In this document: positions 51,126 through 59,300 of the stretch, in pieces | Numbering within the stretch: the stretch's first letter is position 1 | Layout of the letters: each line of letters opens with the position of its first letter | Assembly: GCA_030695945.1 (NCBI GenBank) | Contig: JAUYOG010000057.1 | Location: 62,001 to 126,000 of the forward strand | DNA length: 64,000 nucleotides | Reading direction: 5' to 3' | Source: Ramlibacter sp. | GTDB taxonomy: Bacteria > Pseudomonadota > Gammaproteobacteria > Burkholderiales > Burkholderiaceae_C | Made by a program: the position numbers and the translations under genes | Notes under the pieces: model-generated | Databases searched by the model: none | Seen by the model: only the letters and a program-made list of their open reading frames with translations | Told to the model about the DNA's origin: nothing

Positions 51126-51370
51126 GCACGAACATCGTGATCGACGACGCCTTGCTCGATGCGGCCATGAAGGCCGGGCCGTTCAGCACCAAGAAGGATG
51201 CGGTCGAGGCGGGCTTGCGTTTGCTCGCGCGCCAGGCGGCGTACAGGGAGATCCTCGCGCTGCGCGGGAAACTCCGCTGGGAGGATGCGCCAAGGGCCGC
51301 CGCGCCGGTCGTCGCCGAGCCGCGCAAGGGCTACACCGCTGCCCGAACGACGCCGGGCCGCAAGAAGTGA
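51122..51370 (+). CDS. vapB: VapB-family antitoxin
   Basis: An 82-residue antitoxin. Residues 1-45 are a ribbon-helix-helix DNA-binding domain (MRTNIVIDDALLDAAMKAG, KKDAVEAGLRLLAR). The C-terminus is the toxin-neutralising tail (LRGKLRWEDAP and the basic end). Its stop overlaps the VapC GTG start (GTGA), the standard translational coupling of such pairs. The start codon lies within the right arm of the inverted-repeat operator, so the complex probably represses its own promoter. Confidence 0.9.
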   Translation: MRTNIVIDDALLDAAMKAGPFSTKKDAVEAGLRLLARQAAYREILALRGKLRWEDAPRAAAPVVAEPRKGYTAARTTPGRKK

Positions 51371-51768
51371 TCCTGGTCGACTCCTCGGTCTGGATCGATT
51401 TCTTCAACGGGCGAGACAGCCCGGCGGTCGATCGCCTGGCGGATCTCCTGCAGGACGGCAGTGCCCCACTGGCCATGCCCGACCTCGTGCTGTTCGAGGT
51501 GCTCCGGGGTTTCCGGCACGAGCAGGACTTCCAGGCGGCACGGCGCGTCCTGGGCGCGTTGCCGGTGGTGGAGATCGGGGGGAAGGATGGCGCGTTGCGG
51601 GCGGCGCATCACTACCGCGCGCTACGCTCCGCAGGCGTCACCGTGGCCAGCCCGGTGGACGTGCTGCTGGCGAGCTACTGCATCGAGCACGACCACGCCT
51701 TGCTGCACGCCGATCGCGACTTCGACGCGATCGAATCGGTCCGCGGCCTGAAGGTCTGGCGCCATTGA
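51367..51768 (+). CDS. vapC: VapC-family PIN-domain ribonuclease toxin
   Basis: A 133-residue PIN-domain toxin with the four acidic active-site positions: VDSSVWIDFF (Asp), LVLFEVLRGF (Glu), SPVDVLLASYC (Asp) and LLHADRDFDAI (Asp). VapC toxins cleave tRNA or rRNA to stop growth when the antitoxin is degraded. The GTG start overlaps the vapB stop. The 3' end is 6 bp from the convergent yraN gene. The pair lies at the edge of a segment that separates yraN from gmhA/dolP. Confidence 0.92.
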   Translation: MILVDSSVWIDFFNGRDSPAVDRLADLLQDGSAPLAMPDLVLFEVLRGFRHEQDFQAARRVLGALPVVEIGGKDGALRAAHHYRALRSAGVTVASPVDVLLASYCIEHDHALLHADRDFDAIESVRGLKVWRH

Positions 51769-51774
51769 CCGCGG

Positions 51775-52164
51775 TCACGCCGCGTCGAACGCCGCCTTCA
51801 GCCACTCGATCTCGCCGGCCTCGACGCTCACCACATCGAAGCGGCAGGGCGGCTGCTGCGCAAGGCGCATGAGGTAGTGGCGGGCCGCGAAGACGATGCG
51901 GCGCTGCTTGAAGTGGCTGACGCTCGCGGCGGCGCCGCCGAAGGAGCGGCTGGCGCGCTGGCGCACCTCCACGAACACCAGCGTGCCGCCGGGCTCGCGC
52001 ATCACCAGGTCGATTTCCCCGCCGCCGCGCCCGGGCGTCCGATAATTGCGCGCAAGCAGTTTCAGGCCGCCAGCCAGCAGGTGGGCCAGTGCCCGGTCCT
52101 CGGCGGCGTCGCCGGCCTGCTTGGTGGTGGCTGTGACAGTGTCTTTCCTGCGGGGGATTTCCAT
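51775..52164 (-). CDS. yraN: YraN/UPF0102 endonuclease-like protein
   Basis: A 129-residue member of the UPF0102 family with a restriction-endonuclease-like fold: GDAAEDRALAHLLAGGLKLL, then ARNYRTPGRGGGEIDLVMRE (acidic site EIDL) and LVFVEVRQRASRSFGG (E-x-K-like site, here EVRQR). In Gammaproteobacteria it neighbours rsmI, diaA and dolP. Here its ATG at 52164 abuts the rsmI start on the other strand. The biochemical role is not established. Confidence 0.9.
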   Translation of the reverse strand: MEIPRRKDTVTATTKQAGDAAEDRALAHLLAGGLKLLARNYRTPGRGGGEIDLVMREPGGTLVFVEVRQRASRSFGGAAASVSHFKQRRIVFAARHYLMRLAQQPPCRFDVVSVEAGEIEWLKAAFDAA

Positions 52165-53070
52165 TTGAGCGCTTCTTTTGCGTTGGCCCTGAACGCCGCC
52201 CGTGAAGCGGCGGGGTCGCAGCATTATCCGCAAGGTGCGCTGTACGTCGTCGCGACGCCGATCGGCAACCTCGCCGACATCTCCCTGCGCGCCCTGCACG
52301 TGCTGCAGCTCGCCGACACCATCGCCTGCGAGGACACGCGCCATACCCAGGCGCTGCTGCGCGCCTATGGCATCGACAAGGCCTCCGCGCAACTGCTCGC
52401 GGTGCACCAGCACAACGAATCCGAAGCGGCGCAGGCGGTGGCCGAGCGTTTGCGCTCCGGGCAGCGCGTGGCCTATGCGAGCGACGCCGGCACGCCGGCG
52501 GTGAGCGACCCGGGCGCGCGCCTGGCCGCCGCCGTGCGCGAGGCCGGCTTGCGCGTGGTGCCGATGCCGGGCGCAAGCAGCGTGACGGCGGTGCTGAGCG
52601 TGGCGGGTGCGGCGGGTGACGACGGCGCCTTCGTGTTTGCGGGCTTCCTGCCCAGCAAGGCCGGCGAGCGCGACACGGCGGTGGCGAGCCTCGCCGCCGA
52701 GGTCCGGCCGGTCGTTCTGCTCGAAGCGCCGCATCGCGTCGAGGCGCTGGCCAAGTCGCTGGCCGCGCTGGGCGATCGCCGCGTGACGGTCGGGCGCGAG
52801 CTGACCAAGCAATTCGAGGAGGTGGCGACGCTGGCGTGCAGGGACTTGCCCGGGTGGCTGGCCTCGGATGCGCAGCGCACGCGCGGCGAGTTCGCCCTCG
52901 TGCTGCACGGCGCGCCGGGCGCGCCCCAAGCGGATGACGGCCTGCGGGTGCTCGAACTGCTGCTGAAGGAACTGCCGGTGAAAACCGCCGTGAAGCTCGC
53001 GGCCGAGATCACGGGCGGGTCTCGCAATGAGCTGTATGAGGCAGCGCTGCGGATCAGGGGTGCGGCCTAG
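52165..53070 (+). CDS. rsmI: 16S rRNA 2'-O-ribose methyltransferase RsmI
   Basis: RsmI methylates the 2'-O of C1402 in 16S rRNA. The 301-residue protein has GALYVVATPIGNLADISLRA, EDTRHTQALLRAYGI, VAYASDAGTPAVSDPGARL, VVPMPGASSVTAVLSVAG and FVFAGFLPSK, all typical. No ATG or GTG is available before the domain, so the TTG at 52165, with GGGGG 7 bp upstream, is the likely start. It adjoins yraN head to head without a gap. A composite repeat begins at its stop codon. Confidence 0.93.
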   Translation: MSASFALALNAAREAAGSQHYPQGALYVVATPIGNLADISLRALHVLQLADTIACEDTRHTQALLRAYGIDKASAQLLAVHQHNESEAAQAVAERLRSGQRVAYASDAGTPAVSDPGARLAAAVREAGLRVVPMPGASSVTAVLSVAGAAGDDGAFVFAGFLPSKAGERDTAVASLAAEVRPVVLLEAPHRVEALAKSLAALGDRRVTVGRELTKQFEEVATLACRDLPGWLASDAQRTRGEFALVLHGAPGAPQADDGLRVLELLLKELPVKTAVKLAAEITGGSRNELYEAALRIRGAA

Positions 53071-53297
53071 GAGCCTGGGCGGCAGGAGGAGAGTGTGCGC
53101 TGGTCAAGGACGCCGGGCGGCCAACTCCGCGAATGTCCCCCGGCGCGGGCACGCCCGCTTCCTCCTCCTTTATTTCGCTGCGTCGGCCACCCGACGCCCT
53201 TGACCCGGAGTGAGCCGCTCGAACGCCCCGAGAGACCGCACGCCGGCGTGGTCCCGCCAAGGCTGCTGGCACACCCGCTTCTGCCGCCCAGCCTTCC
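53070..53297. repeat. Composite paired-hairpin element, locus 2 (unit B2 only)
   Basis: The element fills the 232-bp gap between rsmI and priA. Terminal inverted ends CTGGGCGGCAG (53075-53085) and CTGCCGCCCAG (53281-53291) frame it. Unit B2 lies at 53103-53204 in minus orientation and is identical over about 102 bp to unit B3 at locus 3. The segment that carries unit A at the other two loci is absent here, while flanking GGCGGGACCA and GTTCGAGCG sequences are kept. No gene is seen. Confidence 0.75.
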
Positions 53298-53302
53298 AGC
53301 GG

Positions 53303-55363
53303 TCAGATCACGAGCGGATCCACGTCTACGGCCCAGCGGATCAGGCCCTTTTCGCGCGACGCCTGCAGCACCGGCTGCCAGGCCGCCAGGAACCGCTGCA
53401 GCGCATTGCGCGAGGTGCTCTCCACCAGCATCTGCGCGCGCTCGACATTGGCCACGCGCTGCACGCTCATGGGCACGGCGGAATAGAGGGTCACCCGGTC
53501 CGCGCCATCGAGTTCCTGCGCCGCCGCGCTCGCGGCCTTGAGGAAGGCCTGCGCCGCTTCCTGGGTGCGCGCCTCGGCCCGCAGCAGCGCCTGGAAGCCG
53601 AAGGGCGGCATGCCGGCCTGTTCGCGCTCCTTGAGTTGCTGCGCCGCGAAGGCGGGGTAATCGTGCCGGCGCAAGTTGGTGAACAGCGGGTGCTTCGGGT
53701 GCCAGGTCTGCACCCACATCTCGCTGGCGCCGGCCTGCGCGGCGTCGCGGCCGGCGCGGCCCGCCGCCTGCATCAACAGGCCGAAGAGCCGCTCTGGCGC
53801 GCGGAAGTCGCTGGAGAACAGCGCCGAGTCGGGGTTGAGCGCTGCAACCAAGGTGATGCGCCGGAAATCGTGGCCCTTGGTCACCATCTGCGTGCCCACC
53901 AGCACGTCGACGTCGCCCGCATGCATGCGCGCGAGCTGCTGTTCCAGCGCGCCCTTCAAGCGCGTGCTGTCGGCATCCATGCGTGCGATGCGCACCGGCT
54001 CGCCGTTCGCCTGCTTCACCTCCGCCAGCAGGTCGCCGAGGTGCTCCTCCAGCCGTTCGGTGCCGCGGCCGACCGGCGCGATGTCCACGTTGCCGCACTC
54101 CGGGCAGGCGCGGGGCACGCGCTCGGTGTAGCCGCAATGGTGGCAGCGCAGCGTGCGGTCGATCTTGTGGAACACGCGGTAGGCGCTGCAGTTCGGGCAC
54201 TCGCTCTTCCAGTCGCAGGCCGTGCACGCCAGCACCGGCGCATAGCCGCGGCGGTTCAGGAAGACGAGCGATTGCTCGCCGCGCGCGATGCGCTGCCCGA
54301 TGGCGTCGAGCAGCTGGGGTGAGAAGACGGTGTTCTTCGGCTGCAGATTCATGTCTACCAGCCGCACGGCGGGGAAGCTGCCTTCTGCGCTCGCGGCGCT
54401 GCCCACGCGAGAGGCCATCAGCAGCCGCCGGTAGCGACCCTTCTCGGCGGACTGCCAGCTCTCGAGCGACGGCGTCGCCGAGCCGAGCAGCACCTTGGCG
54501 CCTTCGAGCTTGCCGCGGTAAACGGCGAGGTCCCGGGCCGAGTAGCGCGCGCCCTCCTGCTGCTTGTAGCTGGGGTCGTGCTCCTCGTCGACGACGATCA
54601 GCTGCAGGTGCGGGATGGACGCGAACACCGCCATGCGCGTGCCCAGCACGATGCGAGCGGCGCCGCTGTGCGCGGCCAACCAGCTTTTCAGGCGCTGCGG
54701 CGGTGTCATGCCGCTGTTCATCGCGACGACGTTGCCCGCGCCGAAGCGGGCGACGAAGCGCTCCTGCAGCTGCGGGGTGAGGTTGATTTCCGGCACCATC
54801 ACCAGCGCCTGCGCCTGCGGGTCGCGTTGCAGCATGCGTAGCACGGCCTGCAGGTAGACCTCGGTCTTGCCGCTGCCGGTGGCGCCGAACAACAGGAAGG
54901 GTCCGGGCTCGGCTTCGAAGGCGGCAAGGACTTCGCCCTGCTCGGGGGTCAGCGGCAGGGGTGCGGCCGTGGGCTCGTCGCCCGCCGCGCCGGCGCCGCG
55001 TTTCAGCCGCCGCGCGAGCTGGCTCGAGTCCAGGTCGCGCAGTTGCGGCGGCAGGCCCGAGAGCGCCACTTCACCGAGGCTTCGCTGGTAATAGTTCGCT
55101 GAAAACGTAACAAGTTGTCGCCATTGTTGAGCAAGCGGAGCGATGCCGGAAAGGCTCCCGGTGATGGCGCGGGTTTCGACTGCGGGGCGGTCCGGCGGTG
55201 CGGCCGAATCGTCGTCCCAGACCACGCCCAGCACTTCCCGCCGCCCCAGGGGCACTCGCACCAGCGTGCCCGGCAAGAGTGGAAGCTCACTTAAATAGCT
55301 CAGCGGTCCGCCGATCGAGCTGTGCGCGGGGGTGGGGACGACAACGGCGATCCGGTGGGGCAT
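53303..55363 (-). CDS. priA: Primosomal protein N' (PriA) helicase
   Basis: PriA restarts stalled replication forks. The 686-residue protein has the N-terminal 3'-binding domain (IAVVVPTPAHSSIGGPLSYL), Walker A FGATGSGKTEVYLQAVLRML, DEEH, the zinc-binding cysteines (CTACDWKSECPNC, CHHCGY, CPECG), and the helicase motif LMQAAGRAGRDAAQ. The usual helicase motifs VLGSATPSLE (here LLGSATPSLE) and VGTQMVTKGHDF are present. The ATG at 55363 is normal. It is divergent from nothing; hemE lies upstream on the same strand across a 350-bp AT-richer gap. Confidence 0.96.
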   Translation of the reverse strand: MPHRIAVVVPTPAHSSIGGPLSYLSELPLLPGTLVRVPLGRREVLGVVWDDDSAAPPDRPAVETRAITGSLSGIAPLAQQWRQLVTFSANYYQRSLGEVALSGLPPQLRDLDSSQLARRLKRGAGAAGDEPTAAPLPLTPEQGEVLAAFEAEPGPFLLFGATGSGKTEVYLQAVLRMLQRDPQAQALVMVPEINLTPQLQERFVARFGAGNVVAMNSGMTPPQRLKSWLAAHSGAARIVLGTRMAVFASIPHLQLIVVDEEHDPSYKQQEGARYSARDLAVYRGKLEGAKVLLGSATPSLESWQSAEKGRYRRLLMASRVGSAASAEGSFPAVRLVDMNLQPKNTVFSPQLLDAIGQRIARGEQSLVFLNRRGYAPVLACTACDWKSECPNCSAYRVFHKIDRTLRCHHCGYTERVPRACPECGNVDIAPVGRGTERLEEHLGDLLAEVKQANGEPVRIARMDADSTRLKGALEQQLARMHAGDVDVLVGTQMVTKGHDFRRITLVAALNPDSALFSSDFRAPERLFGLLMQAAGRAGRDAAQAGASEMWVQTWHPKHPLFTNLRRHDYPAFAAQQLKEREQAGMPPFGFQALLRAEARTQEAAQAFLKAASAAAQELDGADRVTLYSAVPMSVQRVANVERAQMLVESTSRNALQRFLAAWQPVLQASREKGLIRWAVDVDPLVI

Positions 55364-55713
55364 GGAAGAGGTCGGTTAGCGAATTCTCTTAAGGTCGGTT
55401 TCCGAAGTGGCCTTTAAGTCTTTGATTTAAAAGCTCTTTGCCAAGGATTCAGAATTTGTGTGGATAACTTTGTTGATAGGTGTCCTCCGGACGCCGCCGG
55501 GCCCAGAAAAATCAAGGGCTTGGCTGGATTGCCCGGAAAAAGGGCATCCCAAGAATACCTTTCAAATCAACGACTTAGCCGCGCTATGGGTTTTGTAGCA
55601 AATGCTTGTCGCGCCTGCGGGGTGGGCGCCAACTTTTGTGCATAAGTCAAGCCTCTGGCAAAGATTTTGCAGAGTCCGTCGCCTAGGGAACACCCTGATG
55701 ACGAACTTTACAT
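55364..55713. other. AT-richer gap between hemE and priA with DnaA-box-like sites
   Basis: No gene is supported. TGTGGATAA at 55459-55467 is a perfect DnaA box, TGTTGATAG at 55471-55479 a weak one, and TGTGCATAA at 55637-55645 a one-mismatch box. The patch CTTTGATTTAAAAGCTCTTT at about 55419 is the most AT-rich in the window. It presumably contains the priA promoter; whether DnaA binds here is unknown. Confidence 0.5.
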
Positions 55714-56814
55714 TCAGGCGCTTGGCAGCTCCCGCATGCGCTTCGAGTGCCGATGCACCGTATCCACGAGCACCTGCACATGCTCAGGCGGCGTGTGCTG
55801 GCTGATCCCGTGGCCGAGGTTGAAGATGTGGGACGGGCCGGTACCAGTACCGGTATGGGGCGCGCCGAAACTGTTCAGTACCTTGATCGCCTCGGCTTCG
55901 ATGCGTGCGGGGGGCGCGAACAAAATGTTGGGATCCAGGTTACCTTGTAACGCCTTGGTGCCGCCGATCAGGGCTCGCGCGCGGCCCAGGTTGGCCGTCC
56001 AGTCCAGCCCCAACACGTCGCAATCCAGGCCGCCCATCTCGTCGAGCCACAGCGCGCCGCCCTTGGTGAATACGATGCGTGCGATGGGCTCGCCTTCGTG
56101 TTCGCGCTTGAGCTGCGCGAGCACGCGCGCTGTGTAGGCCAGGCTGAACTCCTGGAACGCGCCGTCCGCGAGCACGCCGCCCCAGCTGTCGAAGATCATC
56201 ACGGCCTGCGCGCCGGCCTCGATCTGCGCATTGAGGTACGCGGCCACCGCGTCGGCGTTGATCTCGAGGATGCGATGCATCAGGTCGGGGCGGCTGTACA
56301 GCATGGTCTTGACCAGGCGGTAGTCGTCCGAACCCGCGCCTTCGACCATGTAGCAGGCGAGCGTCCAGGGGCTGCCCGAGAACCCGATCAGGGGCACGCG
56401 CCCGTTCAGCGCGGTGCGGATCGACGTGACGGCGTCGAACACGTAGCGCAGCTTCTCCATGTCGGGCACAGCCAGCGCCATCACGGCGGCCTCGTCGCGC
56501 ACCGGTTTCGCGAAGCGCGGGCCCTCGCCCAGCGCGAAGCTCAGGCCCAGGCCCATCGCGTCCGGCACGGTGAGGATGTCCGAGAACAGGATGGCCGCGT
56601 CCAGCGCGTAGCGGTCCAGCGGCTGCAACGTGACTTCGGTCGCGAAGTCCTTGTTGGTCGCCAGGCCCATGAAGCTGCCGGCGCGGGCGCGGGTGTCGCG
56701 GTACTCCGGCAGGTAGCGGCCGGCCTGGCGCATCAGCCAGACGGGCGTGTGGGGTGTCGAGAGGCGGCGGCAGGCGCGCAGGAAGGTGTCGTTCTGCAAG
56801 GGTGCGAAGCTCAT
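55714..56814 (-). CDS. hemE: Uroporphyrinogen decarboxylase HemE
   Basis: HemE decarboxylates uroporphyrinogen III to coproporphyrinogen III in haem synthesis. The 366-residue protein has the substrate-cleft signature [17 protein letters not shown] near residue 24, [16 protein letters not shown] with the catalytic aspartate, [30 protein letters not shown], and the C-terminal [23 protein letters not shown] 56814 is standard. It is divergent from the TPR-methyltransferase gene, with 59 bp between the starts, and precedes priA on the same strand, a common Burkholderiales order. Confidence 0.96.
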   Translation of the reverse strand: MSFAPLQNDTFLRACRRLSTPHTPVWLMRQAGRYLPEYRDTRARAGSFMGLATNKDFATEVTLQPLDRYALDAAILFSDILTVPDAMGLGLSFALGEGPRFAKPVRDEAAVMALAVPDMEKLRYVFDAVTSIRTALNGRVPLIGFSGSPWTLACYMVEGAGSDDYRLVKTMLYSRPDLMHRILEINADAVAAYLNAQIEAGAQAVMIFDSWGGVLADGAFQEFSLAYTARVLAQLKREHEGEPIARIVFTKGGALWLDEMGGLDCDVLGLDWTANLGRARALIGGTKALQGNLDPNILFAPPARIEAEAIKVLNSFGAPHTGTGTGPSHIFNLGHGISQHTPPEHVQVLVDTVHRHSKRMRELPSA

Positions 56815-56873
56815 AAGCCGATTGTCGCAGGCCGCGGGCCTATGATCTCGCCAACCAAATTGCGGCGGCGGGC

Positions 56874-57968
56874 ATGAGCGGCACTTTCGAACAAGCCAGG
56901 GATTTCTTCACGCAGGGGCTGGCCCACTACGAGGCCGGGCGCTACGCGCAGGCGGAGCGCAGCTTCGCGGCGTCGGCGGCGCTGCTGCCCGGGCGCGTTT
57001 CCACGCTCACCAACCTCGGCGCCGCACGGCTCAAGCTCGGCCAGCCGCAGGAGGCCGCCGACGTGCTGGAGGAGGTGCTGGCCCAGGAGCCGGACAACGT
57101 CGAGGCGCTCGGCCACCGCGCGACGGCGCTGGCCGAGCTGGGCCACCTGCCGCAGGCGCTGGCGTGCGTGGAGCGCGTGCTGGCGCTCGCGCCGGCGCTG
57201 GGCCACGCGTGGAGCCTGCGCGGGCGGCTGCTCAGGGACATGGGCCGCACGGACGAGGCGGTGGCCGCTTTCGACGAGGCGATCGCGCGCGGAGCGGACC
57301 CTGAGCTCAATCGCTACCACCGCGCGGCGCTGACGGGCCGCGATGTTCCCGCCACGGCGCCCCGCCACTATGTGCAGTCGCTGTTCGACACCTACGCCGA
57401 AGGCTTCGACGAGCACCTGGTCCGCGTGCTCCACTACCAGGCGCCGCAGGTGCTGGCGCAGGGGTTGCGCCGAATGGGCCGCGGCTTCGCGACTGCGCTG
57501 GACCTCGGCTGCGGCACCGGCCTGTGCGGGCCGCTGGTGCGCCCCCTCGCGGCGACACTGCACGGCGTCGACCTTTCCGCCGCGATGGTCGAACGGTCCA
57601 CCGCCGCGGGTGCCTACGACGAGGTGGTGCAGTCCGACATCGCCAGCTACCTCCAGGACACCGCGCAGCGGTACGACCTGGTTCTGGCCGCCGACGTGTT
57701 CATCTATGTCGGGGCGCTCGAGGCGGTGTTCGCGGGCGTGGCGCGCGTGATGGAGCCGGGCGGGGTGTTCTGTTTCTCCGTGGAGTGGGCGGCGCAAGGC
57801 GAGGCGCCCGTCCTGCGCGACAGCCTGCGCTACGCGCACTCTCGCGCTTATATCGAGAATCTCGCGGCGCAGGCCGGCTTCGAGGTCGACGCGGTGGCCG
57901 AGCACGCGATCCGCGAGAACCAGCGCGTGCCGATCCCCGGGCTCTACTTCTGGCTCACGCGCCGCTAG
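56874..57968 (+). CDS. TPR-containing class I SAM-dependent methyltransferase
   Basis: A 364-residue protein. Residues 5-145 form about four TPR units ([40 protein letters not shown]). Residues 165-364 form a Rossmann methyltransferase with motif [20 protein letters not shown] and the acidic post-I residue in [13 protein letters not shown], then [13 protein letters not shown] and [12 protein letters not shown]. The TPR part may bind a protein or peptide substrate. The family is frequent in betaproteobacteria but its substrate is unknown. Confidence 0.88.
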   Translation: MSGTFEQARDFFTQGLAHYEAGRYAQAERSFAASAALLPGRVSTLTNLGAARLKLGQPQEAADVLEEVLAQEPDNVEALGHRATALAELGHLPQALACVERVLALAPALGHAWSLRGRLLRDMGRTDEAVAAFDEAIARGADPELNRYHRAALTGRDVPATAPRHYVQSLFDTYAEGFDEHLVRVLHYQAPQVLAQGLRRMGRGFATALDLGCGTGLCGPLVRPLAATLHGVDLSAAMVERSTAAGAYDEVVQSDIASYLQDTAQRYDLVLAADVFIYVGALEAVFAGVARVMEPGGVFCFSVEWAAQGEAPVLRDSLRYAHSRAYIENLAAQAGFEVDAVAEHAIRENQRVPIPGLYFWLTRR

Positions 57969-58061
57969 CCGCTCACACGGCGCGGCACCTCCCCGCGCTG
58001 TTCATCCGGCGCGGCAGGCGTTAAAGTCCGTTCACGCAATCCCTGCGCAAGGAACCCGATC

Positions 58062-59003
58062 ATGCCGCGCGTCGCCCTTATCCAGAGTCCGCCGGTGTTC
58101 CTTGATCGCGCTGCCACGCTCGACCGCGCGGTGGCGGCCGTCGACGAGGCGGCTCGCGGCGGGGCCCAGCTCATCGTCTTCCCGGAAGCCTACGTCCCGG
58201 GCTATCCGGCATGGATCTGGCGGCTGCGCCCCGGTGGAGACATGGCGCTCACCGAGCAGCTGTGTGCGCTGCTTCGCGCCAATGCCGTCGACCTGGACGC
58301 CGACGATCTGCAACCGCTGCGCGAGGCCGCCAAACGCAATTCAGTCACGATCGTATGCGGCATTAACGAGCGCGACGGCGGATTCAGCCGCAGCACGATC
58401 TACAACACGGTGGTGACCATCGGACCCGACGGAGCGCTGCTCAACCGCCATCGCAAGGTCATGCCCACCAACCCGGAGCGCATGGTCTGGGGCTTTGGCG
58501 ACGCCAGCGGGCTGAAGCCTGTCGACACGCCCGCGGGTCGCATTGGCGCGCTGATCTGCTGGGAGAATTACATGCCGCTCGCGCGCTGCGCCATGTATGC
58601 GCAAGGCGTCGACATCTACGTGGCGCCCACCTACGACAGCGGCGAGCGCTGGCTCGCGTCGATGCAGCACGTCGCGCGCGAAGGCGGATGCTGGGTGCTC
58701 GGCAGCTGCAGTGCCTTCCAGGCGCGCGACTTGCCCGACACCCTGCCCGGCAAGGCGGCGCTGTATCCCTCGCCCGATGAGTGGGTCAATGGTGGCGACT
58801 CGGTGGTCGTGGCGCCGGGCGGCAAGATCTTGGCCGGTCCGCTGCACGAGGCCCATGGCACCGTGGTGGCGGACATCGACCTCGCCGCGTCCGGCGCCGC
58901 GCGGCGCACCCTCGACGTGGTCGGCCACTATGCGCGGCCGGACCTGTTCCAGTTGCACGTCAACACCCGGCCTTCGCAGCCGGTCGTCTTCAGCCAGGAG
59001 TGA
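58062..59003 (+). CDS. Nitrilase-family carbon-nitrogen hydrolase
   Basis: A 313-residue nitrilase superfamily enzyme with the Glu-Lys-Cys triad in typical settings: IVFPEAYVPGYPAWIW (Glu), LLNRHRKVMPTNPER (Lys), and GALICWENYMPLARC (Cys within CWE). The NPERMVWG and C-terminal DVVGHYARPDLFQLHVN elements match branch 1, true nitrilases, rather than amidases. It hydrolyses a nitrile to an acid and ammonia; the natural substrate is unknown. A composite repeat element follows its stop. Confidence 0.9.
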   Translation: MPRVALIQSPPVFLDRAATLDRAVAAVDEAARGGAQLIVFPEAYVPGYPAWIWRLRPGGDMALTEQLCALLRANAVDLDADDLQPLREAAKRNSVTIVCGINERDGGFSRSTIYNTVVTIGPDGALLNRHRKVMPTNPERMVWGFGDASGLKPVDTPAGRIGALICWENYMPLARCAMYAQGVDIYVAPTYDSGERWLASMQHVAREGGCWVLGSCSAFQARDLPDTLPGKAALYPSPDEWVNGGDSVVVAPGGKILAGPLHEAHGTVVADIDLAASGAARRTLDVVGHYARPDLFQLHVNTRPSQPVVFSQE

Positions 59004-59018
59004 GCCGCGCAAGTGCGG

Positions 59019-59300
59019 CGCGTGGGAGCAGCCTTGGCGGGACCAGGCCGGCGGGGCACTCTGCTCCGCGAATGTCCCCCGTCGCCCTTGCGGGCTACCT
59101 CCTCCTTTATTTCGCTGCGCAGAGCGCCCCACCGTCCTGGTCCTGCGGCGTCCATGGCGTTCGAGCGTCGCACCCCGGTCAAGGGCGTCGGGTGGCCGAC
59201 GCAGCGAAATAAAGGAGGAGGAAGCGGGCGTGCCCGCGCCGGGGGACATTCGCGGAGTTGGCCGCCCGGCGTCCTTGACCAGCGCACTTTCCTTCTGCCG
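59019..59300. repeat. Composite paired-hairpin element, locus 3 (units A3 and B3)
   Basis: The gap of about 297 bp between the nitrilase and metY genes contains unit A3 (59053-59130, minus orientation; its stem extends to about 59040-59143, 25-bp arms with 3 mismatches starting GGACCAGGCCGGCGGGGCAC) and unit B3 (59178-59279, plus orientation). B3 matches B2 at locus 2 exactly, and A3 matches A1 closely. The end nearest metY has a partial CTGCCG end sequence. There is no gene here. Confidence 0.75.

Noticed and set aside
55364-55713. The region as the chromosomal replication origin
   Set aside because: Only one perfect DnaA box and no dnaA, rpmH, gidA or parAB gene nearby; a promoter or titration site is simpler.
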